A DNA stretch of 64,000 nt from Thalassospira sp. ER-Se-21-Dark (GCF_017922435.1 NZ_VDEZ01000007.1:90195-154194); one strand, 5' to 3'; shown: positions 18,822 through 27,316, numbered from the stretch's first letter. Program-made: numbers and translations. The notes: generated by a model from the sequence alone, not told the origin.

Positions 18822-19568
18822 ATGAAACCAAGTGCAGTCGCATTCATCCCAGCCCGCTCCGGATCTAAAAGGGTTCCAGGAAAGAATATAAAGGAATTAA
18901 ACGGCCACCCTTTGTTGGCATACAGCATATGCGCAGCAATAGACAGTGGTGTCTTTGACGCTGTTATCTGCGCAACCGATAACGAGCAGTATGCACAAAT
19001 CGCGCGCGAATACGGAGCAGAAGTTCCTGTTTTAAGGCCGCCGTCAATATCGGGCGATAAATCTCCCGATATCGATTGGGTGGTAATGATGCTCACAGCA
19101 CTAAAGAACATGGGCCGCGAATATGATGCGTTTAGTATATTACGCCCAACCAGCCCATTTCGCCTGCCCCAAACAATTTCTAGGGCATGGGCTACTTTCA
19201 CCACCCATCCACACGCTTGCTCAATCCGAGCAGTTGAAAAGTGCTCCCAGCACCCAGGAAAAATGTGGATCATAGACGGGCAATATATGAAACCAGTTCT
19301 TCCATTCAAAAATGGGGATACGCCTTGGCACAGCAGTCAATACGCGTCATTACCACCAATCTATGTACAGAACGCTAGTCTTGAAATTGCGTGGAGCCGT
19401 GTTGCCTTGCAAAATGGATCTATTGCTGGGGAAGTCATAGTTCCATTTGTAAGCTGCGACCTTGAAGGATTTGACATAAATTCCCAATACGATTGGCATA
19501 TGGCTGAAAATTACATCGAATGCGGCGAAGCAAAACTACCAGACGTGAGAAAACTTGAGCCAAAATGA
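18822..19568 (+). CDS. CMP-nonulosonate synthetase (acylneuraminate cytidylyltransferase)
   Basis: A 248-residue NeuA-family enzyme activating the keto acid with CTP. The CTP-binding loop is IPARSGSKRVPGKNI near the N-terminus, followed by LLAYSICAA and later SILRPTSPFR. It is the last gene of the rightward operon (stop 19568) and makes the CMP-sugar donor for a glycosyltransferase. Its presence confirms that the NeuB-like product is meant for glycosylation. Confidence 0.9.
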   Translation: MKPSAVAFIPARSGSKRVPGKNIKELNGHPLLAYSICAAIDSGVFDAVICATDNEQYAQIAREYGAEVPVLRPPSISGDKSPDIDWVVMMLTALKNMGREYDAFSILRPTSPFRLPQTISRAWATFTTHPHACSIRAVEKCSQHPGKMWIIDGQYMKPVLPFKNGDTPWHSSQYASLPPIYVQNASLEIAWSRVALQNGSIAGEVIVPFVSCDLEGFDINSQYDWHMAENYIECGEAKLPDVRKLEPK

Positions 19569-19706
19569 CAATGGATCCGGATGCTGGTTCCTTTTTGCTT
19601 TGGATCTTGTTCAGTCTGCCTGCATCATATTTCTCAAGAACATTTTTCTCGGACAGCCACATTACTTCAGCCCGAATATTATTGCTCAATTAACCCAGCT
19701 GAAGAC

Positions 19707-20816
19707 TTATTTTTGCAGAACAGCGCGATACACGCTCAACGTGTCTTGTGCACATTTAGCAGTACTGAACTGCCTAGCACGCTCTTTCCCTCTTGCAATC
19801 AATACGCGCCTCAAATCTTCGCTATCGAGCACTCGCTCAATAGATTTTCTTATGTCCGAAGTACTGTAAGGATCAAACATTTCAGCAGCATCACCAACCA
19901 CCTCCGGTAAGGAGCTTGTGCAACTACATACGACGGGACAACCTTCACGCATTGCTTCAAGTGGGGGAATCCCAAAACCCTCATATATTGATGGGTAAAT
20001 AAACGCAGTTGCATTTGCATATAAACGTATCAGCATTTCATCAGAACCAGAAACTTGCTTGACTTGCCCTGCAGAAAAACCGAGCGCTCTTATCTTCTCA
20101 AGCTCCGCATGTGAAAAAGCACCACCACCGAAACAAACTATATCGTATTTCTCTATCAGTGCTGCCGATCCTGCCACAGCAGTTATGAAGGAGGAAAAAT
20201 TTTTGTATCCAGCGCGACTTCCTACATAAAATAAAAACGGTCTGACCTGATTGTCACAGGTTTCTTTCACCGTAACTTCGTTTGATTGACTTATTCCAGG
20301 ATAAACGACAGAAATATTCTCTGAGGACACAGAATATATATCCATTAAATCTTTCTTAGTGTTGTCGGATATACAAATAATATGGTCGGCCCTACGTATT
20401 GCAGCTTCTTTTTCGCGAATAGTCGGGTCGGCTAGAGAAAAATTTTCCTGAAATTTTTCGTGGATCATATCATAGACAGTCAGGACAGTCTTCGAAGAGC
20501 CAGAAGACGTAGCAAATTTCGAATAGTATGTCTCGTGAACAATATCTGGCCTAAATCGCCGTATGAAAACACGCGACATCCAAAAATTTAAAAATCGATA
20601 AATTCGACCACACCTATGAAATGACGGAACTGAAACACCGTGAATTTGTAATGTACTCGGTGCTTCAGCTAAGTATTTATTAATATAGAGGGGGGCGATG
20701 ATAGACACCTTGCAGTCTGTTACTACAGAAAGGCTTGAGGCCAACTCAACTGCGTATCTTCCGATACCACCGTACTCCTGCCATCCAAAAATCTGATGAT
20801 CAAACAACACTTTCAT
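19707..20816 (-). CDS. Family 4 glycosyltransferase
   Basis: A 369-residue GT-B enzyme. The C-terminal donor site reads PSIYEGFGIPPLEAMREGCP with the two glutamates, and FLYVGSRAGYKNFSSFI gives the hinge region. The N-terminus, VLFDHQIFGWQEYGGIGRYA, is the acceptor-domain GGIGRY loop. It is convergent with the CMP-synthetase gene (138-bp gap) and stands alone, so it may have its own promoter. Sugar specificity is unknown. Confidence 0.87.
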   Translation of the reverse strand: MKVLFDHQIFGWQEYGGIGRYAVELASSLSVVTDCKVSIIAPLYINKYLAEAPSTLQIHGVSVPSFHRCGRIYRFLNFWMSRVFIRRFRPDIVHETYYSKFATSSGSSKTVLTVYDMIHEKFQENFSLADPTIREKEAAIRRADHIICISDNTKKDLMDIYSVSSENISVVYPGISQSNEVTVKETCDNQVRPFLFYVGSRAGYKNFSSFITAVAGSAALIEKYDIVCFGGGAFSHAELEKIRALGFSAGQVKQVSGSDEMLIRLYANATAFIYPSIYEGFGIPPLEAMREGCPVVCSCTSSLPEVVGDAAEMFDPYSTSDIRKSIERVLDSEDLRRVLIARGKERARQFSTAKCAQDTLSVYRAVLQK

Positions 20817-21167
20817 TTATCAGGTTCTTTTTTGCTTGACCATCAACAATGGTCGTTTGTGGTTCAGCGCAGAAAAATTCTGTCTAATGACTACTCGATA
20901 AACTGAATAGGTCTATATTGAGCTATCGAGCACCTCGTGAAAAGATGATTTCCTCATGGTCTCTGATAACTGTCTGCTATGTACTAATATTGCCTTAATT
21001 GCACAATATAAGTTTTTTGTAAGATTATTCCATTGGCACTTTTATATGCGGCCTTTCTCAGGACTTACGTGCACCCACTGGGTGCACCGTTCCTTCGAAA
21101 CCACCAATTATGAGAAGGCTCAGAACGCAGGAAGATCGAAGGTTCAAAGACTGTTCCTGCGGGTAAT
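20817..21167. other. Intergenic region left of the integration site
   Basis: No gene that I can support. It contains a perfect inverted repeat at 21069-21087 (nine-base arms GTGCACCCA around one base). The region ends at the terminator annotated next. It should contain the promoter of the leftward glycosyltransferase gene. Confidence 0.5.
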
Positions 21168-21203
21168 AAAAGACCCTGCCACCGAAGGTGACAGGGTCTT
21201 TTT
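21168..21203 (-). terminator. Intrinsic terminator, probably the original rRNA-operon terminator
   Basis: A stem with outer arms AAAAGACCCTG / CAGGGTCTTTT, an inner CACC/GGTG stem and a GAA loop. It is U-rich on both sides, so bidirectional. It sits 2 bp from a 19-bp copy of the tRNA-fMet 3' end. I infer that before integration it lay directly downstream of tRNA-fMet on the minus strand; the tRNA is now 42 kb away. Confidence 0.75.
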
Positions 21204-21205
21204 AT

Positions 21206-21224
21206 TGGTTGCGGGGGCAGGATT
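21206..21224. repeat. Left attachment repeat (attL candidate 1)
   Basis: TGGTTGCGGGGGCAGGATT, identical over 19 bp to the end of the tRNA-fMet gene at 63675-63693 and in the same orientation. After the last T the sequence diverges completely. This is what integration at a tRNA 3' end leaves behind. Confidence 0.8.
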
Positions 21225-21275
21225 AGCGCTCGCTTTGCTCGCTCAGCTCCGGCCTGTGGCCTTCGCAAAGAACCT

Positions 21276-21299
21276 GCAAACAGGCATTGGCCTGTTTGC
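21276..21299. repeat. Perfect inverted repeat inside the left-end segment
   Basis: Arms GCAAACAGGC and GCCTGTTTGC, 10 bp each, around a 4-base loop, lying between the two left att-like copies. It has no T-tract. It could be a recombinase arm site, a regulator site or part of a decayed element; nothing decides between these. Confidence 0.45.
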
Positions 21300-21336
21300 G
21301 ATGTTCCAATCCATTTGCACCCGGCAATCGAACATT

Positions 21337-21367
21337 AAAAAAGCCCGCCACAAGGGCGAGCTTTTTT
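21337..21367. terminator. Second intrinsic terminator before an att-like repeat
   Basis: Stem AAAAAAGCCCGCC / GGGCG-A-GCTTTTTT with loop ACAA, T-rich on both strands. Like the terminator at 21168-21203, it is followed within 5 bp by TTGGTTGCGGGGGCA, so this is a duplicated architecture. Confidence 0.7.
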
Positions 21368-21372
21368 GATGT

Positions 21373-21386
21373 TGGTTGCGGGGGCA
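21373..21386. repeat. Partial att repeat (attL candidate 2)
   Basis: TGGTTGCGGGGGCA matches the first 14 bases of the repeat at 21206 and of the tRNA end at 63675, then diverges (TACCTGTTT). It may be the real left end of the current element, with 21206-21372 a scar of an earlier insertion. Confidence 0.6.
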
Positions 21387-21506
21387 TACCTGTTTGCCCA
21401 ATTCTTTTCCCCGAGAAACATCAGATTTTGGTGCACTCGGTAGAGAATTGAGACCATACATTTCCGATCCTTGTCAAGTCGTTAACGGCATGATGGGGGT
21501 CCTACA

Positions 21507-21872
21507 ATGCCAGCCGAATGGGGTCAGGCGAAGATCGAAATCCTTGCTTTGCGAGATGAAATTCTCGGCAAGCTTGAGCAAGGCATTCTGGTCAGAACAA
21601 TCTACGAAGAACTGAGCGCATCGGGACGTATCACAATGTCTCGCAGGTCATTCTATGACCGCGTTAAACGACTGCGTACTGAAGCCTCGAAGTCCACACG
21701 CAATACCTCTGCGCAATCCACTGGGCGCACCAGCAAACCAATCCAGAACTACCTCACTGAGAAGTCGAAGCCAGCCACAAGCAATTTGCTCCCAAGCCTC
21801 AAGGCCGAAGAGCAAGAAGAGCTTGATCGCTTGTGGGAAGGGTCCTCGGACAACACGGAGGAAACTCCGTGA
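21507..21872 (+). CDS. traK: TraK-like oriT-binding protein
   Basis: A 121-residue basic protein. The N-terminal half, IEILALRDEILGKLEQGILV followed by a GRITMSRRSFYDRVKRL segment, matches the TraK family of IncP-type transfer systems, a DNA-binding fold with a YxRVxRL-like helix. In RP4, TraK binds and wraps a bent part of oriT. The C-terminal half is low-complexity and acidic. It leads a tightly packed rightward operon; its TGA overlaps the GTG start of the next gene. Here the likely oriT is 29 kb away (50180). Confidence 0.75.
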   Translation: MPAEWGQAKIEILALRDEILGKLEQGILVRTIYEELSASGRITMSRRSFYDRVKRLRTEASKSTRNTSAQSTGRTSKPIQNYLTEKSKPATSNLLPSLKAEEQEELDRLWEGSSDNTEETP

Positions 21873-22105
21873 ACTCCTGGAAATCAGATTACCTCACTCT
21901 TCACACCCGCCTGCGGCAAGCCCGCGAGAGCAAACACCTCACCCAAGCTGGTGCAGGTGAATGTATCGGCGTGTGCGAACGCACCTATCGAGACTTTGAG
22001 GCTGGCAGGACGGATCTGTCAGCAGCCCACATGTTCCGCCTCGCCACTGTGCTGGGCATCAAAATTATTATTTCAGATGGAGTTATCGCCGATGGCGTTG
22101 ATTAA
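21869..22105 (+). CDS. Small XRE-type helix-turn-helix regulator
   Basis: A 78-residue protein, essentially one HTH_3 domain: RLRQARESKHLTQAGAGECI then GVCERTYRDFEAGRTDLSA. I chose the GTG start at 21869, which overlaps the traK stop (GTGA) and has a GGAGG site 8 bases upstream. It probably controls the transfer operon in which it sits. It overlaps the start of the traL-like gene by 14 bp. Confidence 0.8.
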   Translation: MNSWKSDYLTLHTRLRQARESKHLTQAGAGECIGVCERTYRDFEAGRTDLSAAHMFRLATVLGIKIIISDGVIADGVD

Positions 22106-22835
22106 TCTTACCCTTCAGGGCAAGGGCGGGGTCGGCAAGTCGTTTGTCGCAAGCCTTCTCGCGCAGCATTACCTCAAACGCGACACCCCGCTTCATTGCT
22201 ATGATACCGATCCGGTCAACCAGACCTTTGCCGGATACAAGGCATTCCCCGTCGAAACCATTCGCCTGGGCGAACGTCCTGACGAGATCAACCCGCGCTA
22301 TTTCGATGCCCTGATCGAACAGATCATGATCGGCCCGGAAGACGGGGTTGTGGTGATCGATAACGGGGCCAGCACCTTCCTGCCGCTGCTTGGCTATATG
22401 GTTGAAGCACAGGCCCTGCAAATGCTGGCCGATGCCGGTCATGAAGTCCGGCTTCATACGATCCTGACAGGTGGCCAGGCGCTTAATGATACCATGCAAG
22501 GGCTGCATCAGGTCTTGCAGAGCGTTCCCGATATTCCGGTCGTCGTCTGGCTCAATGAATATTTCGGGCGGATCGAACGCAAGAACGCATCTGGCGAAGT
22601 CGAGAGCTTCGAGCATTCCGGACTTTACAAGAAAAACAAGAACCGCATTCACGCGCTGGTCCGTTTACCCGAGGTTCGCAAAGAAACCTTTGGCCATGAC
22701 ATTGAACAGATGATGCGTGCCCGCCTGACCTTCGATGAAGCAGGCAGCCACGCAGACTTCCCCTTGATGTCGCGCCAGCGCCTGATGATGACCTGGCGTA
22801 GCATTGGGGCCTCCATGGAACAGGCGGTGCTGTAA
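22092..22835 (+). CDS. traL: TraL-like P-loop ATPase (ParA/MinD superfamily)
   Basis: A 247-residue protein with a deviant Walker A, LQGKGGVGKSFVAS, near the N-terminus, then CYDTDPVNQTFAGY and VVVIDNGAS as Walker A'/B-type strands. This is the pattern of IncP TraL, encoded between traK and traM. The function of TraL is poorly known. I chose the ATG at 22092 (MALINLTLQGKGG), with GGAG upstream, instead of an out-of-context start at 21951. It is coupled to the next gene by an ATG/TAA overlap at 22835. Confidence 0.78.
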   Translation: MALINLTLQGKGGVGKSFVASLLAQHYLKRDTPLHCYDTDPVNQTFAGYKAFPVETIRLGERPDEINPRYFDALIEQIMIGPEDGVVVIDNGASTFLPLLGYMVEAQALQMLADAGHEVRLHTILTGGQALNDTMQGLHQVLQSVPDIPVVVWLNEYFGRIERKNASGEVESFEHSGLYKKNKNRIHALVRLPEVRKETFGHDIEQMMRARLTFDEAGSHADFPLMSRQRLMMTWRSIGASMEQAVL

Positions 22836-23275
22836 TGGCCAGCGTTCTTGATGAGGCTCCTCCGCCGCCCCTGACCATGGACAGCATCGAAGAGCTGCGC
22901 ACCCATTTGTGGAAAGTTCATCAGGTCACCGTCGAGGACGGTGACCCGGTGCTCATGATCTACACCATCCACAAGGTCGTGCTCGACGAGCATCGCCGCC
23001 TGATCGATCAGCATAACCGCACCCTGTCCGGGATCATCCAGGCACAGGCAGAAACCTTCACCAACGAAGTCACTGCCGCCATCGAGGACTTCAAGAATGA
23101 AGCCCTGACTGATGCCGTGCGGGAACGTCTGTCTGCCATGCAGGAAGCCGCCCGCCTTGCTGATATGGCGCAGGACCGCTTTCGCAAGATGGTCAAGCTG
23201 ATCTCCATCCTCACCGCTCTCAATCTGGTCGCCGTCGTCTTCACGCTGGGCGTCCTCACCGTTTTGACGATTTGA
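22835..23275 (+). CDS. traM: TraM-like conjugation protein with C-terminal membrane helix
   Basis: A 146-residue protein: a soluble helical region rich in charged residues (about 1-120) and a C-terminal hydrophobic segment, LISILTALNLVAVVFTLGVL, just before the end. The size, tail anchor and position after traL fit the TraM protein of IncP-like systems. It would sit on the cytoplasmic face of the inner membrane. Assignment depends on gene order. Confidence 0.65.
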   Translation: MASVLDEAPPPPLTMDSIEELRTHLWKVHQVTVEDGDPVLMIYTIHKVVLDEHRRLIDQHNRTLSGIIQAQAETFTNEVTAAIEDFKNEALTDAVRERLSAMQEAARLADMAQDRFRKMVKLISILTALNLVAVVFTLGVLTVLTI

Positions 23276-23286
23276 CGATTTGACGA
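23263..23286 (+). repeat. Three perfect tandem TTTGACGA octamers
   Basis: TTTGACGA is repeated three times without spacing across the traM stop codon (TGA at 23273-23275) and just before the virB2 ribosome site. This may be simple slippage; the copy number could alter the traM C-terminus. Confidence 0.7.
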
Positions 23287-23301
23287 CAAGGAAAACAGAA
23301 C

Positions 23302-23616
23302 ATGGATAAACGCAACCTTCTCAAAATCGCTGTCATCGCTGGCCTTGCCACATTGGCCATGACCGAACCCGCTTTTGCGCAAGACACTACAGGTGGCAAC
23401 TGGTGGGATCCGGTTGTCTCCTTCCTCGAACTTCTGGCCGAAGGCTTTGGCAAGATCTTCGCCATCGCGCTTGGTCTTGGTTTGGTCGTCTATGGTGGTT
23501 GGGGAGCCTTCACAGGCAGGCTCGATCCACAACGCGGCATCATGATGGTGATTGGTGGCATCCTGGTCACTGCAGGACCGGCCATTGCTTCGGGTCTTCT
23601 GGGGGTTCTCAAATGA
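23302..23616 (+). CDS. virB2: VirB2/TrbC-type conjugative pilin
   Basis: A 104-residue major pilin precursor. A signal peptide ends in EPAFAQ (cleavage near residue 26), then a short soluble part, and two hydrophobic helices (IFAIALGLGLVVYGGWGAF and IMMVIGGILVTAGPAIASGL). This is the normal VirB2 architecture. An AAGGA ribosome site lies 8 bases before the ATG. Its TGA overlaps the virB3 ATG. Confidence 0.9.
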   Translation: MDKRNLLKIAVIAGLATLAMTEPAFAQDTTGGNWWDPVVSFLELLAEGFGKIFAIALGLGLVVYGGWGAFTGRLDPQRGIMMVIGGILVTAGPAIASGLLGVLK

Positions 23617-23912
23617 AAGCCGCCAGTGCTGTTCTCATTCAGGTCCAGCGCCAGATGACGCTGATCGGTCTACCGATCTCGCTTTTGCTTGTTGCCGGTC
23701 TCGTTGGCGTTCTGGGTTTTGTCCTGCCCGTCGTGTTCGATTTTCCTGCCCTGGTTATTCCAGGCGGGATCGTGGGCTTTGTCGGCGCATGGATCTATCT
23801 CGTCAAACATCAGCGGATCAATCCGAACTATGACCGCGATCTGCTGGTGACCCCAATGTTTTGGGGCAGCCGTAAGGGTGAGCGCCTCCTGACCACGGGA
23901 GGTCGCAAATGA
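23613..23912 (+). CDS. virB3: VirB3-like T4SS inner-membrane protein
   Basis: A 99-residue protein with two N-terminal membrane helices (ISLLLVAGLVGVLGFVLPVV and LVIPGGIVGFVGAWIYLV) and a short basic C-terminal tail, as in VirB3/TrbD. The ATG at 23613 overlaps the virB2 stop. It is expected to work with VirB4, whose gene overlaps its end. Confidence 0.88.
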   Translation: MKAASAVLIQVQRQMTLIGLPISLLLVAGLVGVLGFVLPVVFDFPALVIPGGIVGFVGAWIYLVKHQRINPNYDRDLLVTPMFWGSRKGERLLTTGGRK

Positions 23913-26299
23913 TTTGGGCCGATGTAATCACCACTGGTCTTGTGACCGGTATGGCGGGCGGCCTGGTCGTTCCGGCGGGTCGTCGCCTTTTGCTTGGGGA
24001 TATTGAGCAAGACTGGCTGCAGGAAGAGCTGGAGCTCGACGGGATTGATCCGGTCGATGGTGTCACCGTGCGTGGCAAAGACGGGTCGCTGTCGCGTATC
24101 TGGCACCTGCAAGGGACCAGCTATGACGCCCGTATCGAGAGCGAGCAACAAACCTTGTTGCTTGGTCGCCAATCTCTTTTGCAAGAGCTTGGCAAACGGT
24201 CCGTCACTGTTCGGTTGTTCTCAGTCAAACGCCAGCGCGAGATTGCCGCTCATGCAAAGTGGCCCAATAGCGTGCTTGATGAGATCGGCACCGCAGAAGC
24301 AAGACAATATAAATCAAGCTACTTCATCGACTGGTATCTGATGGCAACGGCTCAGACCATGCAGCCCCTGCTGGATGCCGAAGAGAAAATCCCGGCCATT
24401 CTGTCGGAATACCGCCCGGAGTTGCTTGCCCGTTCTAACGACGATCAACCCTGTCTGCTGACCGGGTTTCTCAACGGATTGGTCAGCGGCGATTATCGCC
24501 GTGACCTTCCGGCAACCAGTCACAACTTGTCTGCAAACCTTCCCGCATCTGACCTTCATTGCGACAAGGTGACCGGCAACATCACCACACATGTTCCGGC
24601 CCGACAATTCCAAAAGGTCATTACCGTCACACTCTGGCCGGAAACAGTCTCCGGCCATCTGATCGGCGAGATCCTCGCCCTGCAGGGCGATATCGAGATT
24701 TGCCAGATCTGTGATCCATGGGGCAGTGACCAGGCAATGCTGGTCAATAAACGCCGTATGGCTGGTGAGTCTAATTCATGGTTCGGTAATCCTGCAGCAG
24801 CAGCAGAAGTCTCAACGCTTTTAGATCTTCTGGCCGAAGGCAAAACAGCCCTCTTTGCCACGCAGTTTCAGATCATTCCGCGCGCAGAAACCGAGGAAAA
24901 ACTCACAGCACTGATCCGCGAGATCACAGAGATCCTTGGCAACAAACGGATCGGCTATGCCGTGCAAACCAAGGGGGCACCTGTCTGCTGGTTTAACCGC
25001 TTGCCTGTCGTTTCCAAACGCAAGATCAGATTGCCTGGCAGTCAGTTCATGGCCCCGCTGGATCTGCGCGATCAGAACATCGCTGCCCTTTGGGCTTTGC
25101 CGCATTCGGCAACCGGCATGTTGGCCAGCCAGTTCGGCCCGGCACCCGTGCGCTGGTTTAAAACGCCAACCGGCCAGTCCTATGCATTCCAGTTTCAGGT
25201 GGTCAACAAGCCGTTCTCGCTTGGCAACTTTCTGGTCTTTGCACCCTCCGGGGTCGGTAAATCCACCCTGATCATGCATCTGATGGGTGGCCTTGCCAAG
25301 TTTGAGAATGTGCGGTCCTACATCTTTGATTCCAAGGAAGGCACGCGCTTCATGGTCGAAGCCATGGGCGGTCTTTATCAAGCCTATGATGGATTATCGC
25401 TCAACCCGTTGGATGTCGGGGAAGACACCCCAAAAAACCGTGAACGTGTTTATGCGATCCTCAAATCGCTGGCCGGGATTGATCTCGAAGACGGCGACAT
25501 CGATGCGCTTAATCATGCCGTTGATTTGGCGTTTCAGATTGAGCCACCACATCGCACGCTCAATGCGATCTATCCCTTTGCCTTTGCCCGTCGCTCAGCC
25601 CTTCGGCGTGCCTTCGCCCAGTGGGTGACTGACGACAAGGGCAATACAGGTCTTCGTAGCCACATCTTCAACGCCCCGCATGACAGCCTCGGCGGCCTTC
25701 TGAACCAATCGCACATGGTTGGCATCAACATGAATGAGGCGCTGGCTGATCCGGCTCTAGGCGGGCCGGTGGTTGGTCATATCTCGGAGGCCATCAGTAA
25801 ATCTGTTGCCGGGCGCAATGGTGGCTTTGTCATCTTCATTGATGAGGCAGCCAAGCTGCTTTCCAACCCCGGCTTCCGAGATCTCGGAGCCGAGATGTAT
25901 CGCGAGTATCGCAAGCTTGGCGGTGCGGTTGGCATGGCGTTTCAGGATCCGGCAGGCTTGGGCAAAACCGGTGCCGCTGAAGCCATCATCGAAAACACCG
26001 CCACAATGATCTTCTTCCCGAACTCCAAGGTCACGGAAGAAAGCCTCAAGCCATTCAATCTCAATGAAGAGCAAAGGTTGTTTGTCCAGGGCCGCACGCG
26101 ATCACGCAAGAAGAATGATCGACGGGTGCTGATCATCAAGCGCGACGAGGCCAGCGGCTTTGAGGAAAGCGCCATTCTCGATGTCGATCTGACACCGCTT
26201 GGCGATGCTGCGCGGTTCTACCGTTCCGGGCCGGATGCCAATAACGATCTGGCCACCATTCAACGCAAATGGGGGGACGCATGGCCAAGCCATCTGTGA
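23909..26299 (+). CDS. virB4: VirB4 T4SS ATPase
   Basis: A 796-residue assembly ATPase. The N-terminal half is the CagE/TrbE/VirB4 domain; the C-terminal half carries Walker A FAPSGVGKSTLI near residue 445 and Walker B GFVIFIDEAAKLL near 640, then FQDPAGLGKTGAAEAI. It is of normal family length. It powers pilus assembly and substrate transfer at the inner membrane and overlaps both neighbours. Confidence 0.95.
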   Translation: MIWADVITTGLVTGMAGGLVVPAGRRLLLGDIEQDWLQEELELDGIDPVDGVTVRGKDGSLSRIWHLQGTSYDARIESEQQTLLLGRQSLLQELGKRSVTVRLFSVKRQREIAAHAKWPNSVLDEIGTAEARQYKSSYFIDWYLMATAQTMQPLLDAEEKIPAILSEYRPELLARSNDDQPCLLTGFLNGLVSGDYRRDLPATSHNLSANLPASDLHCDKVTGNITTHVPARQFQKVITVTLWPETVSGHLIGEILALQGDIEICQICDPWGSDQAMLVNKRRMAGESNSWFGNPAAAAEVSTLLDLLAEGKTALFATQFQIIPRAETEEKLTALIREITEILGNKRIGYAVQTKGAPVCWFNRLPVVSKRKIRLPGSQFMAPLDLRDQNIAALWALPHSATGMLASQFGPAPVRWFKTPTGQSYAFQFQVVNKPFSLGNFLVFAPSGVGKSTLIMHLMGGLAKFENVRSYIFDSKEGTRFMVEAMGGLYQAYDGLSLNPLDVGEDTPKNRERVYAILKSLAGIDLEDGDIDALNHAVDLAFQIEPPHRTLNAIYPFAFARRSALRRAFAQWVTDDKGNTGLRSHIFNAPHDSLGGLLNQSHMVGINMNEALADPALGGPVVGHISEAISKSVAGRNGGFVIFIDEAAKLLSNPGFRDLGAEMYREYRKLGGAVGMAFQDPAGLGKTGAAEAIIENTATMIFFPNSKVTEESLKPFNLNEEQRLFVQGRTRSRKKNDRRVLIIKRDEASGFEESAILDVDLTPLGDAARFYRSGPDANNDLATIQRKWGDAWPSHL

Positions 26300-26463
26300 G
26301 CAACTGCGATCACCCGGACATGATCAAACAATCCCTTTTAATGATGGCTGTAACCAGCCTCGTTGGTGCTGTCGGCCTGATTGCGATGATGTATTGGCCA
26401 CTTGCTACCAGTGTCGTCCTGATCGTCATGCTTGTCCTTCTTCTGGCAGGAGGTCGATCATGA
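26281..26463 (+). CDS. Small two-helix membrane protein of the T4SS operon
   Basis: A 60-residue protein starting with an ATG inside the 3' end of virB4 (26281) and ending on the virB5 start codon (TGA within ATGA). It is almost entirely two hydrophobic helices (LLMMAVTSLVGAVGLIAMMY and VVLIVMLVLLLAGG). I do not recognise a family. The coupling at both ends argues that it is a real gene. Confidence 0.65.
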   Translation: MAKPSVSNCDHPDMIKQSLLMMAVTSLVGAVGLIAMMYWPLATSVVLIVMLVLLLAGGRS

Positions 26464-27311
26464 ACAGGCGTCTTCGTTCTGTCGCTCTTGCGTTCGGGAT
26501 TGTTCTGGCGACGCCGGCCATTGCCTATGCGACCTATCCGGTGATCGATGTGTCTGCCATTGCGAAGTTGGGTGAACAGCTCAGCAAGATGCAAAAGCAG
26601 ATTGATCAGCTCAAACAGCATACTGAATGGCTGACCAAACTGAGCGCTCAAGCCCAGGGCACGATTGATGCCATCGGGGCCATGGGGCAGATCACCCTGC
26701 CAGTGCTAAACATGCAGAAGCTCACCAACCGGATCATGCGCGACATTCAATGTCTGACGCCGGATCTCTCTGGCCTGATGCCGGGCATGAATCTCGATGA
26801 TCTCGACTTCTTTAGCATCTGCGAGGGTCGCAGCATCTATCGCAAGTCGCTTTGGTTTGATCCGAACGATCCTTCGACCTGGACTTTCCCGGAAGGCAGC
26901 GAGTTTGCTGGCAGCAACAATGGCTCAGGTTCCGGCAGCGGTGTCTGGTCCAATCCGGATCACCCGGTCAACAAAGCCAAATGGCAGGCCCAGCAGCAAG
27001 CCCGCGCCATGGTCGAAGCCAGACGTGAAGAATTGGCCAAAGATGCCGTTACAACCGGCTTGGCCCAGAGCGATCTGACCGTTCAAAGCGCAGAAGAAAT
27101 TCAGCAGGCAATCGAAGAGCTCGAAGCTGGCACCAATGGTGCGGCGGATATGAAGCGCCTTCTGATGGCAATTGCCAAATGGATGGCGATGTCAAACCGC
27201 CAGCAGGTTCAACAACAGCAACTCATGGCGCAGCTGGTCAAGATCCAGTCGACCATGTTGCTGCAATACCTGCCGCCCCAGCAGCGCGAAGATGCGGAGG
27301 CGGCAGAATGA
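26460..27311 (+). CDS. virB5: VirB5/TrbJ-like minor pilus protein
   Basis: A 283-residue exported protein. The signal peptide ends at ATPAIAYA (about residue 23). The mature part begins with a coiled coil (KLGEQLSKMQKQIDQLKQH), has a glycine/serine linker in the middle and a second helical coiled region (about 185-275). This is the VirB5/TrbJ layout, a pilus-tip component. The ATG at 26460 overlaps the previous stop. The virB6 gene follows only after a gap occupied by an antisense gene. Confidence 0.85.
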   Translation: MNRRLRSVALAFGIVLATPAIAYATYPVIDVSAIAKLGEQLSKMQKQIDQLKQHTEWLTKLSAQAQGTIDAIGAMGQITLPVLNMQKLTNRIMRDIQCLTPDLSGLMPGMNLDDLDFFSICEGRSIYRKSLWFDPNDPSTWTFPEGSEFAGSNNGSGSGSGVWSNPDHPVNKAKWQAQQQARAMVEARREELAKDAVTTGLAQSDLTVQSAEEIQQAIEELEAGTNGAADMKRLLMAIAKWMAMSNRQQVQQQQLMAQLVKIQSTMLLQYLPPQQREDAEAAE

Positions 27312-27316
27312 TCGGC

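Noticed and set aside
21069..21087. Perfect inverted repeat GTGCACCCA-C-TGGGTGCAC as attachment site
   Set aside because: No second copy at the right end of the element, and the tRNA-derived repeats explain the borders better.
21388..21506. oriT directly upstream of traK, as in RP4
   Set aside because: No ATCCTG-type nic sequence or strong palindrome found there; the match at 50153-50181 is much better.
22083..22652. Minus-strand open frame opposite traL
   Set aside because: TraL has a clear P-loop on the plus strand; this is its shadow.
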